Below are positions 41,726-51,426 of a DNA stretch of 64,000 bases, one piece after another. Within the stretch, counting starts at the first letter, position 1. Every line of letters starts with the position of its first letter. The DNA comes from UBA12481 sp942493265. GTDB taxonomy: Bacteria > Bacteroidota > Bacteroidia > Bacteroidales > UBA12481. Under the pieces are notes generated by a model that was not told the DNA's origin, ran no database searches, and saw nothing but the letters and a program-made list of their open reading frames with translations. The position numbers and the translations under genes were made by a program. The stretch spans positions 806,001 to 870,000 of the forward strand of contig OW818688.1 in assembly GCA_942493265.1 (NCBI GenBank). The letters run 5' to 3'.

Positions 41726-44530
41726 TTACTTCTTTATTATAATTGGTTCCCCGAATCCCAGCGACTTCAACCCGGCAGCCTGTGTTGCAGCATCGCCTGC
41801 CACGATATAATACATCCGGTTCGGATTGATATACTTCTGAGCCAGTGCCTTATGTTGTTCAATAGTCATCTTGCGGATGGTTTCCTGCTCGCCTTTCACA
41901 TAATCCTTCGGCAGATTGTACATGCTGATATCTCCCAGCATATTGGTGAGCGCTCCCAAAGTTTCATATTTGCGGGCATAGGATTTCAACAGTGAATTTT
42001 TAGTAAAATCAAGTTCGTCCTGAGTAATCCCCTGACCATATTTGGTCATCAGGCTTTTAAATATCTCCGCAGATTCCTGGGTTGCGGATGAACGTACCGG
42101 AGCTGAAGCGGTAAAGGATCCTGAAGCATAAGTCCCGGAAAAACCGCTGCGCGCACCGTAAGTGAAACCCTTTTCTTCGCGGAGAACCATGTTAACCCAT
42201 CCGTTGAATGATCCGCCGAGCTTGTCGTTCATCACCGTTGCGGCGAAAAAGTCGGGATCGGTTCGGGCCGGACCGGCTGCACCGATCGTAATGATGGATT
42301 GCTTGGCACCCGGAACATCGATAAAATAAACCACTGATTTTGCCGGTGCGTCAGGCATTGCGTAAACCGGGAAAGTAACCTTTTTACCGGTCCATTTCTG
42401 CGACAGCGGTTGTAGTGACACCATCACCTTGTCTTTGGAGATTTGTCCTGCAATATGAAAGGTTGCAACCTCCGGTGAAAAGGCGGATGCGTAATATGCT
42501 TTCAGATCATCGAGCGTAATGCTGTTCACGGTTTCTTCCGTTCCGGCGGCACTGATCCCGAAAATATTCTTGTCTCCATAAACCAGTTTCTGGAATAATT
42601 CCGAACCCTTGGCACTCGGGTTGGCTTTCATCCTTTTGAGGTTATTCAGGGTACGAACCTTGGCCAGTGCAAATTCTTCAGCATCCCATCGGGGCTCCAG
42701 AAGCATCTCTTCAACCAGCGCCAGCGTTTTGTCGAAATTCCTTGCCAGGGTATTGCCGCTGATGGAGATACTCGTTCCGGATGAGCCGATACGTATACTG
42801 GAACCCAAACCGTCGATGGCCTCTTCCAGTTCAAGCGGGGTTTTGTTTTTCGTTCCTTCGTTCATCAGCTGTCCTACCAGACTGGCCACTCCTGATTTAT
42901 CAAGTTTATCCAGATAATGGCCGCCTTTCAGCGTGATATTAAACTGTACCAGGGGAAGTTCCGATTGCTCGATTCCCAGCACCCTCATTCCGTTGGAGAG
43001 TTTGGCATCCCAGATCACCGGAAGAGTGATCACCGGGTCGGGACCATCTTTCGGCATCACCGAACGATCAAATGCAGACGGTGTTTTCACCACTTTTTCT
43101 TCCGGAGCATTTTCATCAATCTTAACCTGTGTGGCGGTCAGTATATCCTCTTCCTTAACCCCGGCATTCATGGAGCCATCAGCAACCAAATCGGCCTGAC
43201 CTTTAGGTACAAAGCTCGTGGCTAGATATGGCTTCCCTTTGATATACTTTTCATACACCCGCATGATATCGGCCTTGGTAACCGCTTTCACTCGTTCAAT
43301 ATCCTTTTTGTAAAAATCCGGTGCGCCCGCATATTCATTATAAGAAGCCAGCTGCCTTGATTTGCCCAGGATACTGCTGATCCCATTGTAAAATCCGGTT
43401 TCCAGTCCAGCCTTGATGCGGTCAACATCAGCTTCGGTAAAGCCCTCTTTTTCGAAACGTGCAAAGGCCTCAAATACCGCTTCCTCAACCTGTTTCAAAC
43501 TTATGCCCTCATTGGCGGTAACCGAAAGGTCGAATGTTCCGGTGATTTCCATGCTGCCGTTACCGGCTCTTGCACCAGAGGTCAGCTTTTTCTCTTTTAC
43601 CAGTACCAGGTATAATGGAGCTTTTTTTCCGCTGGATAATAATTGTCCAAGGTAATCCAGCGCATAACTGTCAGGACTATAATTCTCCACCGTTGGCCAA
43701 ACCATAGTAAGCTGCGGTGCTTTGGCGAAATTATCCTCGTGATACAGTTTTTTCGTTTGAGCGAGCTTAACCGGTACCGGTTTCGGATCGGCCAATGCTG
43801 GTCCCCGCTTGATTTCACCGAAGTATTTTTCGATCAGCTTCTTAGCCGTTGCCGGATCAAAATCACCCGACAAAACCAGGGTGGCATTATTGGGAACATA
43901 GAATTTTGAATGAAAGGCCTTTACATCATCGATGGTGGCATTGAACAAATCTTCCATTTCACCGATAACGGTCCAGCTGTACGGATGCCCCTTCGGATAA
44001 AAATTATGGGCGATAACACCTTCCGTATGCCCGTATGCGGCATTGTCAACACCCTGGCGCTTCTCATTCTGCACCACATTCTGCTGGATATTAAAGGTCT
44101 TTTTGGTGATCGTATTCTGCAGAAATCCCATCCGGTCCGACTCCAGCCAGAGAACTTTTTCCAGTGCATTTTTCGGCACCAGTTCAAAATAGGTGGTTGC
44201 ATCGTTTCCGGTTCCGCCGTTCAGTGTGCCCCCTGCATCCTGAACAATTTTAAAGAACTGATCTTCAGGCACATTTTCAGAACGCTGAAACATGATGTGC
44301 TCAAAAAGATGGGCAAATCCGGTACGACCCGTCGATTCGCGGTTCGATCCCACATGGAACTGGATGGTCAGCGCCACGATAGGATCGGAATGATCCTCAC
44401 TCAGAATAACATCCAGCCCGTTTTTCAGGGTGTACTTTTCATACGGAATATTAAGTTCCGATTTTGATTGCGCCTTGCATCCGGTTATCATCAGGATGGC
44501 AAGTACCGTTAGGAAAGCTAATTTTTTCAT
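41726..44530 (-). CDS. M16-family zinc peptidase, lipoprotein (second of tandem pair)
   Basis: A 934-residue protein with a lipoprotein signal (ILMITGC near residue 18). The N-terminal M16 domain carries the inverted zinc motif HLFEH (H74, E77, H78) with third ligand E156 in NEKRQ. The C-terminal half repeats the fold without a zinc motif, giving the usual clamshell of pitrilysin/insulinase-type enzymes, which cut peptides enclosed in a cavity. It is closely similar along its whole length to the upstream gene, a tandem duplicate. Location is the periplasmic face of a membrane. Confidence 0.9.
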   Translation of the reverse strand: MKKLAFLTVLAILMITGCKAQSKSELNIPYEKYTLKNGLDVILSEDHSDPIVALTIQFHVGSNRESTGRTGFAHLFEHIMFQRSENVPEDQFFKIVQDAGGTLNGGTGNDATTYFELVPKNALEKVLWLESDRMGFLQNTITKKTFNIQQNVVQNEKRQGVDNAAYGHTEGVIAHNFYPKGHPYSWTVIGEMEDLFNATIDDVKAFHSKFYVPNNATLVLSGDFDPATAKKLIEKYFGEIKRGPALADPKPVPVKLAQTKKLYHEDNFAKAPQLTMVWPTVENYSPDSYALDYLGQLLSSGKKAPLYLVLVKEKKLTSGARAGNGSMEITGTFDLSVTANEGISLKQVEEAVFEAFARFEKEGFTEADVDRIKAGLETGFYNGISSILGKSRQLASYNEYAGAPDFYKKDIERVKAVTKADIMRVYEKYIKGKPYLATSFVPKGQADLVADGSMNAGVKEEDILTATQVKIDENAPEEKVVKTPSAFDRSVMPKDGPDPVITLPVIWDAKLSNGMRVLGIEQSELPLVQFNITLKGGHYLDKLDKSGVASLVGQLMNEGTKNKTPLELEEAIDGLGSSIRIGSSGTSISISGNTLARNFDKTLALVEEMLLEPRWDAEEFALAKVRTLNNLKRMKANPSAKGSELFQKLVYGDKNIFGISAAGTEETVNSITLDDLKAYYASAFSPEVATFHIAGQISKDKVMVSLQPLSQKWTGKKVTFPVYAMPDAPAKSVVYFIDVPGAKQSIITIGAAGPARTDPDFFAATVMNDKLGGSFNGWVNMVLREEKGFTYGARSGFSGTYASGSFTASAPVRSSATQESAEIFKSLMTKYGQGITQDELDFTKNSLLKSYARKYETLGALTNMLGDISMYNLPKDYVKGEQETIRKMTIEQHKALAQKYINPNRMYYIVAGDAATQAAGLKSLGFGEPIIIKK

Positions 44531-44555
44531 TTAGGGTTTATTAAGGTTTCTGAAT

Positions 44556-44575
44556 CCCCGGCCTGAAGGCCGGGG
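44556..44575. terminator. Perfect GC hairpin between the two M16 genes
   Basis: CCCCGGCC, loop TGAA, GGCCGGGG (44556-44575) lies in the 84-bp gap between the tandem M16 genes. The stem is strong, but no U-tract follows on the transcribed strand, so it may slow rather than end transcription or protect the mRNA end. Confidence 0.45.
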
Positions 44576-44614
44576 TTAGTGATGGAAGTTCGGAGTAGTG
44601 ATGGGAGTAAGGGG

Positions 44615-47416
44615 TTAGTGTTTAATAATTATGGGAGCGCCGAAGCCGAGGGCTTTTAATCCATCGGCCTGGGTGGCGGCATCGCCGGATATCACATAAT
44701 ACATTTTATCCGGATTGATATACTTCTGTGCCAACGCTTTGTGCTGCTCAACCGTCATATTCCGGATGGTTTCCTGCTCTAGCTTTACATAATCCTTTGG
44801 CCAGTTATACAGGCTGATATCGCCCAGTATCCCGGTTAAGGCATTCAGGGTTTCAAAGCTTAATGCATACGATTTGATGAGGTAATTACGGGTCATGGCC
44901 AGTTCTTCTTCTGAAATCCCATTGCGGTAATTCTCCATCAGACTTTTGAAAATCTGCAGGGATTCGAGTGTGGCGGATGAACGCACCATTGAGGATGCGG
45001 TAAAGGGACCCGGTATATAGGAGCCACTGAATGAAGTACTTGCACCATAGGTAAATCCTTTCTGCTCACGTAAAACCTGATTAACCAGCGAAAGGAAGTT
45101 TCCTCCGAGATGGTCATTCATCACCGTTGCGGCAAAATAATCGGGATCGGTTTGTGCCAATGCCAGACTTCCGATCCGTATGGTGGACTGTTTGGCACCG
45201 GGAACATCAACAAAATAAATCTCCGATTTTTCCAGTCCGGCAGGCACCGGATACACCGGGAATACCACCTCTTTAGCCGGCCATTTGGTTGCCAGGCTTT
45301 GCAAAGATTTTACAATCTGATCTTTGGAGATATTGCCTGCCACATGGAAATTAGTAACCGACGGCGTAATATTGGCTTCATACCAGGCTTTCAGATCCTC
45401 TATCGTGATGGTTGGAACGGATTCAAGGGTACCGCTCTCATTCATCGAGAAGATGTGACCGGATCCATAAATCTTTCCCATGTAGGCTTCGCCGGCAAGG
45501 GCAACCGGACTGGCCTTCTGTCGCCTGAGGTTGTTCATCACGCGTGTTTGGGCCATGGCAAACTCATCAGCATCCCAGCGTGGCTCCAGTAGCATTTCCT
45601 CCATCAGGGCAAGCGTGGCATCAAAATTCCTGACCAGGCAGTTCGCGCTGATAGTAATAACTGTGCCAGATGACCTTATGTTGATCCGGGCACCCAGTGA
45701 TTCTATAGCTTCCTCAAGTTCCTGTGGTGTTTTATTCCGGGTACCCTGATTCATCAGGGAGGCCATCATGGAGGCAACACCCGGTTTTTCCAGTTTATCC
45801 AGATAATGTCCGCCTTTCAATACCATATTAAACTGCACCAGCGGCAGCTCATTCTGCTCGATGCCCCAGATGGCCATGCCATTCGACAGCTTATCGTTCC
45901 AAACGGTTGGAATGGTAACCACCGGTTCCGGGCCATCCGTGGGAATAACCGTGCGATCAAAGGATGTTGGGGTTTTAACCACCTCGACATCAGCAGACTC
46001 ATCGATCTCAACCTGAGTGGCAGTGAGGATATCCTCTTCCTTAACACCGGCAACCGATGACCCTTCGGCAGCCAGTTCCGGCTGTCCCTTCGGAACAAAA
46101 CTGGTAGCCAGGTATGGTTTCCCCTTGATATACTTTTCGTATACCCGGATGATATCCGCTTTGGTTACTGCCTTGGTTTTCTCCAGATCGGTTTTGTAAA
46201 AATCAGGCGATCCGGCATATTCATTATATTGGGCAAGCTGAAAGGATTTCCCCAGAACGCTGCTGATCCCATTATAGAAATTGGTCTCCAAACCGGCTTT
46301 GATGCGTTCAACATCCGCCTCTGTGAAGCTTTCGGTTTCAAACCGGTTGAAAGCCTCGAAAACCGCCGTTTCAACATCTTTCAGGTTAACTCCCTCATTT
46401 GCGGTAACGGTAACTGAAAATGCCCCGGCAACTTCCTGACTGCCGTTTTCGGCTCTCGGTGCGGAAGCCAGTTTCTTTTCCTTTTCTATCACCTTGTACA
46501 GGGGGGCTTTCTTTCCGCGCGACAGCAATTGTCCCAGATAATCAAGGGCATAGCTGTCGGGACTATATTGTTCCACCGTTGGCCATACCATCGTAAGCTG
46601 ACCGGCACGGGCAAAATTATCTTCATGATAAAGCTTCTTTGTTTCGGTAAGCGAAACCGGCTGCGGAGCAGGATTGTTAAGTGCCGGACCGGACTTTATC
46701 TCCCCGAAATACTTTTCAATCAGCTTTTTAGCTTCGGCGGGGACAAAATCTCCCGACAAAACCATTGTTGCATTATTGGGAACATAAAAGGTATCGTGAA
46801 AGGTTTTTGCATCTTCCACCGATGCTTTAAAAAGATCTTCCATCTCACCGATAACGGTCCAGCTGTATGGATGTCCCTTCGGATACAGATTTTTGGCAAT
46901 CACCCATTCGGTATAGCCGTACGGGGCATTGTCCTCATACTGCCGCTTCTCGTTCTGCACCACATTCTGCTGGATATTCAGCGCCTTTTTATTGATGGCG
47001 TTGGTGAGAAAGCCCAGCCGGTCGGATTCCAGCCATAAAACTTTCTCCAGGGCATTCTTCGAGACCACCTCAAAATAGGTGGTGGCATCATTACCGGTAC
47101 CGGCATTGGACGAGCCTCCGGCATTCTGGATAATCTCATCGAACTGTCCGAGTTTCACGTTTTCCGAACGCGAGAACATGAAATGTTCAAACAGGTGCGC
47201 AAAGCCGGTACGGCCTTCCGACTCTCGGCCCGATCCCACATGGAACTGGATGGCATAAGCCACAATCGGGTCGGAATGATCCTCATGAAGGATCACTTCC
47301 AGCCCGTTGGCCAGTGTAAGTTTTTCATACGGAATATTCAGTTCCGTTTTCGGTTCCGGGTTGCAGCCGGTGATCAGCAGGGCGGTACCCGCCAGAAGGG
47401 ATAGCAGCTTTCTCAT
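44615..47416 (-). CDS. M16-family zinc peptidase, lipoprotein (first of tandem pair)
   Basis: A 933-residue protein with a lipoprotein signal (ALLITGC, Cys near residue 18). The zinc motif HLFEH is at H74/E77/H78, with the third ligand in NEKRQ, at the same spacing as its neighbour; the second half is a structural repeat without zinc ligands. Long identical blocks with the downstream paralogue (GHPYSWTVIGEMEDLF, TKADI.RVYEKYIKGKPYLAT) show duplication. Both copies appear intact. The gene diverges from the sodium:solute symporter gene across a 162-bp gap. Confidence 0.9.
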   Translation of the reverse strand: MRKLLSLLAGTALLITGCNPEPKTELNIPYEKLTLANGLEVILHEDHSDPIVAYAIQFHVGSGRESEGRTGFAHLFEHFMFSRSENVKLGQFDEIIQNAGGSSNAGTGNDATTYFEVVSKNALEKVLWLESDRLGFLTNAINKKALNIQQNVVQNEKRQYEDNAPYGYTEWVIAKNLYPKGHPYSWTVIGEMEDLFKASVEDAKTFHDTFYVPNNATMVLSGDFVPAEAKKLIEKYFGEIKSGPALNNPAPQPVSLTETKKLYHEDNFARAGQLTMVWPTVEQYSPDSYALDYLGQLLSRGKKAPLYKVIEKEKKLASAPRAENGSQEVAGAFSVTVTANEGVNLKDVETAVFEAFNRFETESFTEADVERIKAGLETNFYNGISSVLGKSFQLAQYNEYAGSPDFYKTDLEKTKAVTKADIIRVYEKYIKGKPYLATSFVPKGQPELAAEGSSVAGVKEEDILTATQVEIDESADVEVVKTPTSFDRTVIPTDGPEPVVTIPTVWNDKLSNGMAIWGIEQNELPLVQFNMVLKGGHYLDKLEKPGVASMMASLMNQGTRNKTPQELEEAIESLGARINIRSSGTVITISANCLVRNFDATLALMEEMLLEPRWDADEFAMAQTRVMNNLRRQKASPVALAGEAYMGKIYGSGHIFSMNESGTLESVPTITIEDLKAWYEANITPSVTNFHVAGNISKDQIVKSLQSLATKWPAKEVVFPVYPVPAGLEKSEIYFVDVPGAKQSTIRIGSLALAQTDPDYFAATVMNDHLGGNFLSLVNQVLREQKGFTYGASTSFSGSYIPGPFTASSMVRSSATLESLQIFKSLMENYRNGISEEELAMTRNYLIKSYALSFETLNALTGILGDISLYNWPKDYVKLEQETIRNMTVEQHKALAQKYINPDKMYYVISGDAATQADGLKALGFGAPIIIKH

Positions 47417-47578
47417 TTTGGATTAGGTTTCAATATGTATAAAAGTTTCCGGTGAGGTGCGGGAAAGTTAGGAAAGCCTTTGCAGAATTCCGGCAGGCGA
47501 AAGGTTAAAAATTGTGAAAAGGGCCGGAATTGGAACTTGATGTTTTTTTCGGCAATTTCACGGCAAAACCAAACCAAT

Positions 47579-49342
47579 ATGAAACTCAACTGGATCGACC
47601 TGACAATAGTGATCGTTTACCTGGTAGCGGTGGCGATGGTGGGATTCCTGATTCGGAAAAAAGCCTCATCGGGACTTGAGAATTATTTTCTGGCTGGACG
47701 AAACCTCCCTTGGTGGGTACTCGGAATTGCCGGATGTTCAAGCTATATAGATATTGCCGGGATCATGGCTTTGGTTGGCGCGCTGTTCTATCTCGGTTTG
47801 AAAACCGTGTGGATGACGAACATTTTCTGGGGATGGTTCATGATGGCCGGATATATGGCCTTTCAAGCCAAATGGATCCGCCGGTCAGGGGTTATGTCGT
47901 TCGCCGAATGGAACGAAACCCGTTTTGGCAAAAACAGGGATGCCGAAATGGCCCGTCTGGCATCAGCCATTTTCCTTTTGGTTCTGATGATTTTCAACCT
48001 GATGTACATGGCAGTGGGAATCGGCAAATTTGCCGAGGATTTCTTTCCCCTCACCCGCTGGCAATCCACGCTGATCGTTTTTGGAATTGTGGGCATCTAT
48101 GTTACCCTCGGCGGATTTTACGGGGTGGTGATCACCGATATCATGCAAACCGGATTGATTGCGATAGGGGCAATAGTTATGATAGTCATGATATTTACGG
48201 GTGGAATCGGGGCAGATCTGGCTGCTTCGAGGCCTGAGGGATGGAGCTCGCTGGCTTTGAACTGGCACCTCTGGCCGGGCTACCTGGATTCCACTCCGGC
48301 GGCATACCAGCACTTCAACATGTTTGGCCCCCTGATGATTATCGGATTTACCTGGATGATGTTCAGGGTTTTAGCCGGACCAAACGTATGGGATTTTCAG
48401 TTTTTCCTCACTACACGCACTCCGCGTGATGCTGCTCTGGCCGGGGGGATGTGGACTTTCATGTTTATTCTTCGCTGGATCATTGCCATCGCATTCCTGC
48501 TTTTCGGGATTTCCATTCTGGGCGCGGGCACCACCAATGTGGATGGTGAAAAAATCCTGCCGCTCGTGATTTCCCGGTTGCCGATCGGGGTTAGCGGCCT
48601 CTTCCTGGCTGTGATGCTGGCCGCCCTGATGTCGACTCTGGATGCCATGATCAACGTAACGGCCAATGTGGTGACAAACGATTTTATCAAACGATACTTT
48701 TTCAAAAAGCTTCCCGAAAAGAAGATCATCCGGATCGGTCAGCTGGCTTCGATCTGCGCGCTTCTGCTGGGATTCTTCTTCAGTCTGGCATTCCAAAACG
48801 TGATCTCTGCCTGGGAAACCATGATTTTCGTGGTGGTGACGATGATCCTGGTTCCGGCTACCATGCGCTGGCACTGGTGGAGATTCAGCGCCAAAGCATT
48901 TGTTTGGAGCATGGTCGCCACAGCTCTGTTCATTGCCATCCAAAAACTGTTTTTTACCTCAATATCCGCAACCAACTCACTGGGCATAAATGTAATTGCC
49001 AGTTTGATTATCACGGTATCCATCGGATTTATCATTAAACCGACAGACAGGCAGATCCTGGTAAAATTTTACAGCAAAATCAAGCCATTCGGGTTTTGGG
49101 GTCCGATCCGCAAGGAATCCATTGCACAGGGACTGATGAAAGCCAATGACCGGGAACCGATGTGGGATGCCATTAACGGACTGATCGCACCGGTGTTTCA
49201 GTTTACGGTTGCCCTGCTTCCGTTTTATATGTTCCTGCGGAAGTGGCCCCAGTTCTGGCTGGTTACTGCGATTATGCTGCTGGTGATGGTTGTATTGTAT
49301 TTTACCTGGTATAAAAATTTACCCTCCAAAGATGAAAAATAG
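47579..49342 (+). CDS. Sodium:solute symporter (SSS family)
   Basis: 587 residues from the ATG at 47579, the first codon before a membrane helix; 33 further codons are open upstream but show no membrane or conserved character. About 13 membrane segments are visible. SSS features are the early segment FLAGRNLPWWVLGIAG, the helix after it (SSYIDIAGIMALVGALFY), and ALMSTLDAMINV in a later helix. Family members import sugars, nucleosides or acids with Na+. Its stop overlaps the GH38 gene start by 11 bp, so the cargo is probably a sugar handled by the hydrolases downstream. Confidence 0.88.
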   Translation: MKLNWIDLTIVIVYLVAVAMVGFLIRKKASSGLENYFLAGRNLPWWVLGIAGCSSYIDIAGIMALVGALFYLGLKTVWMTNIFWGWFMMAGYMAFQAKWIRRSGVMSFAEWNETRFGKNRDAEMARLASAIFLLVLMIFNLMYMAVGIGKFAEDFFPLTRWQSTLIVFGIVGIYVTLGGFYGVVITDIMQTGLIAIGAIVMIVMIFTGGIGADLAASRPEGWSSLALNWHLWPGYLDSTPAAYQHFNMFGPLMIIGFTWMMFRVLAGPNVWDFQFFLTTRTPRDAALAGGMWTFMFILRWIIAIAFLLFGISILGAGTTNVDGEKILPLVISRLPIGVSGLFLAVMLAALMSTLDAMINVTANVVTNDFIKRYFFKKLPEKKIIRIGQLASICALLLGFFFSLAFQNVISAWETMIFVVVTMILVPATMRWHWWRFSAKAFVWSMVATALFIAIQKLFFTSISATNSLGINVIASLIITVSIGFIIKPTDRQILVKFYSKIKPFGFWGPIRKESIAQGLMKANDREPMWDAINGLIAPVFQFTVALLPFYMFLRKWPQFWLVTAIMLLVMVVLYFTWYKNLPSKDEK

Positions 49343-51395
49343 GGTTCACCTGATCTGTAACGCCCATCTTGATCCGGTTTGGCAATGGCGCTGGACCGAA
49401 GGCTGCTCCGAGGCAATCGCCACCTTCCGGAATGCCGTGGAGATCATCCATGAATATCCCGAACTGATATTCAACCATAACGAAGCCATTCTATATCAGT
49501 GGGTTCAAAAATATGACAACCGTCTGTTCCGGGAAATCCGGGATCTGGTAGAGAAAAACCGCTGGTTCATTGCCGGAGGCTGGTACCTCCAGCCCGATGT
49601 TAACCTCCCCCCTTATGAAAATCTGGTGCGCCATATCCGGTTCGGCCGAAACTATTTCAAAACTGAATTCGGCGTGGAGCCCAGGGTGGCATACAACTTC
49701 GATTCATTCGGACATCCGGCTGGGTTGCCAAAACTTCTGCAGGATTTCGGTTATGAACTCTATATACACCAACGACCCGAAAAAGAGTTCCTGAATCTGC
49801 CCGACAGTCTTTACCGATGGAAGGGATTAAATGACAGCTCAATACCCGCCTATAGGATTGAGATCGGACTCTATCATTCAGAGCGTAAAAATATTACGCA
49901 GAGGCTCACGGAAGCCACCAGCCTGGCCCTGAACCTGGGCCGCGATGTTGCGTTGTTCTGGGGTCTCGGTGATCATGGCGGCGGCGCCACCCGCATTGAT
50001 CTCGACCGGATAAGGGGGTTTATTGGCCAGGAAAAGCGGGTTGAATTCGTTCACAGCACAACCGACCGCTTTCATGAAGCCATCAAACCCCTGATTCCCG
50101 GATTGCCGGTCTATGAAGGCAGTCTCCAGCGGGTTTTCACCGGTTGCTACACCTCGCTCTCGCGCATCAAACGCAAGGCCATTGAAGCCAGCGGCGCCGC
50201 CGTTCAGGCGGAACGGCTGGTGGAGACGCATGATCATGCGTCTCTACAGGAAATCTGGCAGGATATACTGTTTAATGACTTTCACGACATCCTTCCCGGT
50301 TCCTGCACCGAGCCGGCCGAGCAGGATGCACTTGATTTATACGGCCGTGCGATGGAGAATATCCGCAGGCTGAATATGGAATCCATCACCGCCATTAACC
50401 AGTTGGCCGAACCCCTCCGGGCACATATCCCGGTAACGGTATTCAATTCCAACCCAGCTCTAGACACCTTTCCTGTGGAATTTGAATGCATGAGTGACTA
50501 CCGGCCGCTCTGGGATGGGGATTGGGTACTTAAACTATATGATCGCCGGGGAACTGAAATCCCCTGTCAGGAAGAACAGCCCGAAGCCCGGCTCCCCTTC
50601 CACGGCTGGCGCCGGAAAATCAGTTTTCTGGCAAAAGAAATGCCTGCCGGAGTGCACCACTTCGCGCTGTTGCCGGAGACCGTCACTGGCATTGCCACCC
50701 AACCAAACCCGGCAGCTGAACCCACTAAAGCCCTCACCTTCCTCGTCCTTCCCGATACCGCCGACTCCTGGGGAACACATGCATTTGCCTGGCATGAAAT
50801 TGACGGCAGGTTTGAACCGGAACAGGAGGAAAGGATCATTGAAAACGGACCTATTCGCACCACATACGAATCCATTCTGGTTTTTCATCACAGTAAAATA
50901 ATCGTTCATCGCCATTGCTATGCCGGCTGGCCCGTTATGGAATATAAAATCCGGATTCAATGGAATGAGCAGCAAAAACGGCTCAAACTGTTTATTCCTG
51001 CGGAGATGGACCATCCGCGCCTCACCGCCCAGATTCCGGGAGGTTCCGAAGAATTTCCGTCGGACGGGCAGGAATATGTGCACGGAACCTGGATGATGCT
51101 GGAACCTGGCGGGAATCAGCAACCAGGAACCGGCGGCAGCAGAAAATTCATTGCCCATAACGGGTTGCACGGTTTCGACTTTGATGAAACCGGCGTACGG
51201 CTCTCCATTTTGCGCAGTGCCGTCTTTTGCCATGAGCAAGGTTACGACCTGAATAATGGCCGGTCGCACAAATTTATGGATATGGGGATTCATGAAGTCA
51301 GGCTGGCCCTCTGGAACGATGGCCCGGCGCCGGAACCCGTTGCGGAATGGCTCAATGCCCCGCCCCTGGTTTGGCCACATCTGCCCATCGGGTAA
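49332..51395 (+). CDS. GH38-type alpha-mannosidase-like glycosidase
   Basis: 687 residues from the ATG at 49332, which overlaps the symporter stop; no signal peptide, so probably cytoplasmic. The N-terminal barrel holds the metal residues His and Asp in CNAHLDPVWQWRW and the nucleophile Asp in AYNFDSFGHP. The segments WFIAGGWYLQPDVNLP and FNDFHDILPGSCTEPAEQ are classic GH38. The family is retaining and zinc-dependent, removing alpha-mannose residues. With the coupled symporter it suggests uptake of an oligosaccharide and cytoplasmic hydrolysis. The C-terminal third is a beta-sandwich typical of the family. Confidence 0.88.
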   Translation: MKNRVHLICNAHLDPVWQWRWTEGCSEAIATFRNAVEIIHEYPELIFNHNEAILYQWVQKYDNRLFREIRDLVEKNRWFIAGGWYLQPDVNLPPYENLVRHIRFGRNYFKTEFGVEPRVAYNFDSFGHPAGLPKLLQDFGYELYIHQRPEKEFLNLPDSLYRWKGLNDSSIPAYRIEIGLYHSERKNITQRLTEATSLALNLGRDVALFWGLGDHGGGATRIDLDRIRGFIGQEKRVEFVHSTTDRFHEAIKPLIPGLPVYEGSLQRVFTGCYTSLSRIKRKAIEASGAAVQAERLVETHDHASLQEIWQDILFNDFHDILPGSCTEPAEQDALDLYGRAMENIRRLNMESITAINQLAEPLRAHIPVTVFNSNPALDTFPVEFECMSDYRPLWDGDWVLKLYDRRGTEIPCQEEQPEARLPFHGWRRKISFLAKEMPAGVHHFALLPETVTGIATQPNPAAEPTKALTFLVLPDTADSWGTHAFAWHEIDGRFEPEQEERIIENGPIRTTYESILVFHHSKIIVHRHCYAGWPVMEYKIRIQWNEQQKRLKLFIPAEMDHPRLTAQIPGGSEEFPSDGQEYVHGTWMMLEPGGNQQPGTGGSRKFIAHNGLHGFDFDETGVRLSILRSAVFCHEQGYDLNNGRSHKFMDMGIHEVRLALWNDGPAPEPVAEWLNAPPLVWPHLPIG

Positions 51396-51403
51396 AATTA
51401 AAT

Positions 51404-51411
51404 TACCTTTG
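51404..51411 (+). promoter_or_regulatory. Bacteroidota -7 promoter box (TACCTTTG)
   Basis: An exact TAnnTTTG match lies 16 bp before the ATG of the rhamnosidase gene, just after the GH38 stop. A TTTG at 51370-51373 is about 30 bp upstream, further than the usual -33 spacing. Confidence 0.55.
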
Positions 51412-51426
51412 TCCAAATTTTTTAGG

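Noticed and set aside
51370..51411. Full -33/-7 promoter (TTTG and TACCTTTG) before the rhamnosidase gene
   Set aside because: The spacing of about 30 bp is too long for the phylum consensus; only the -7 box is reported.
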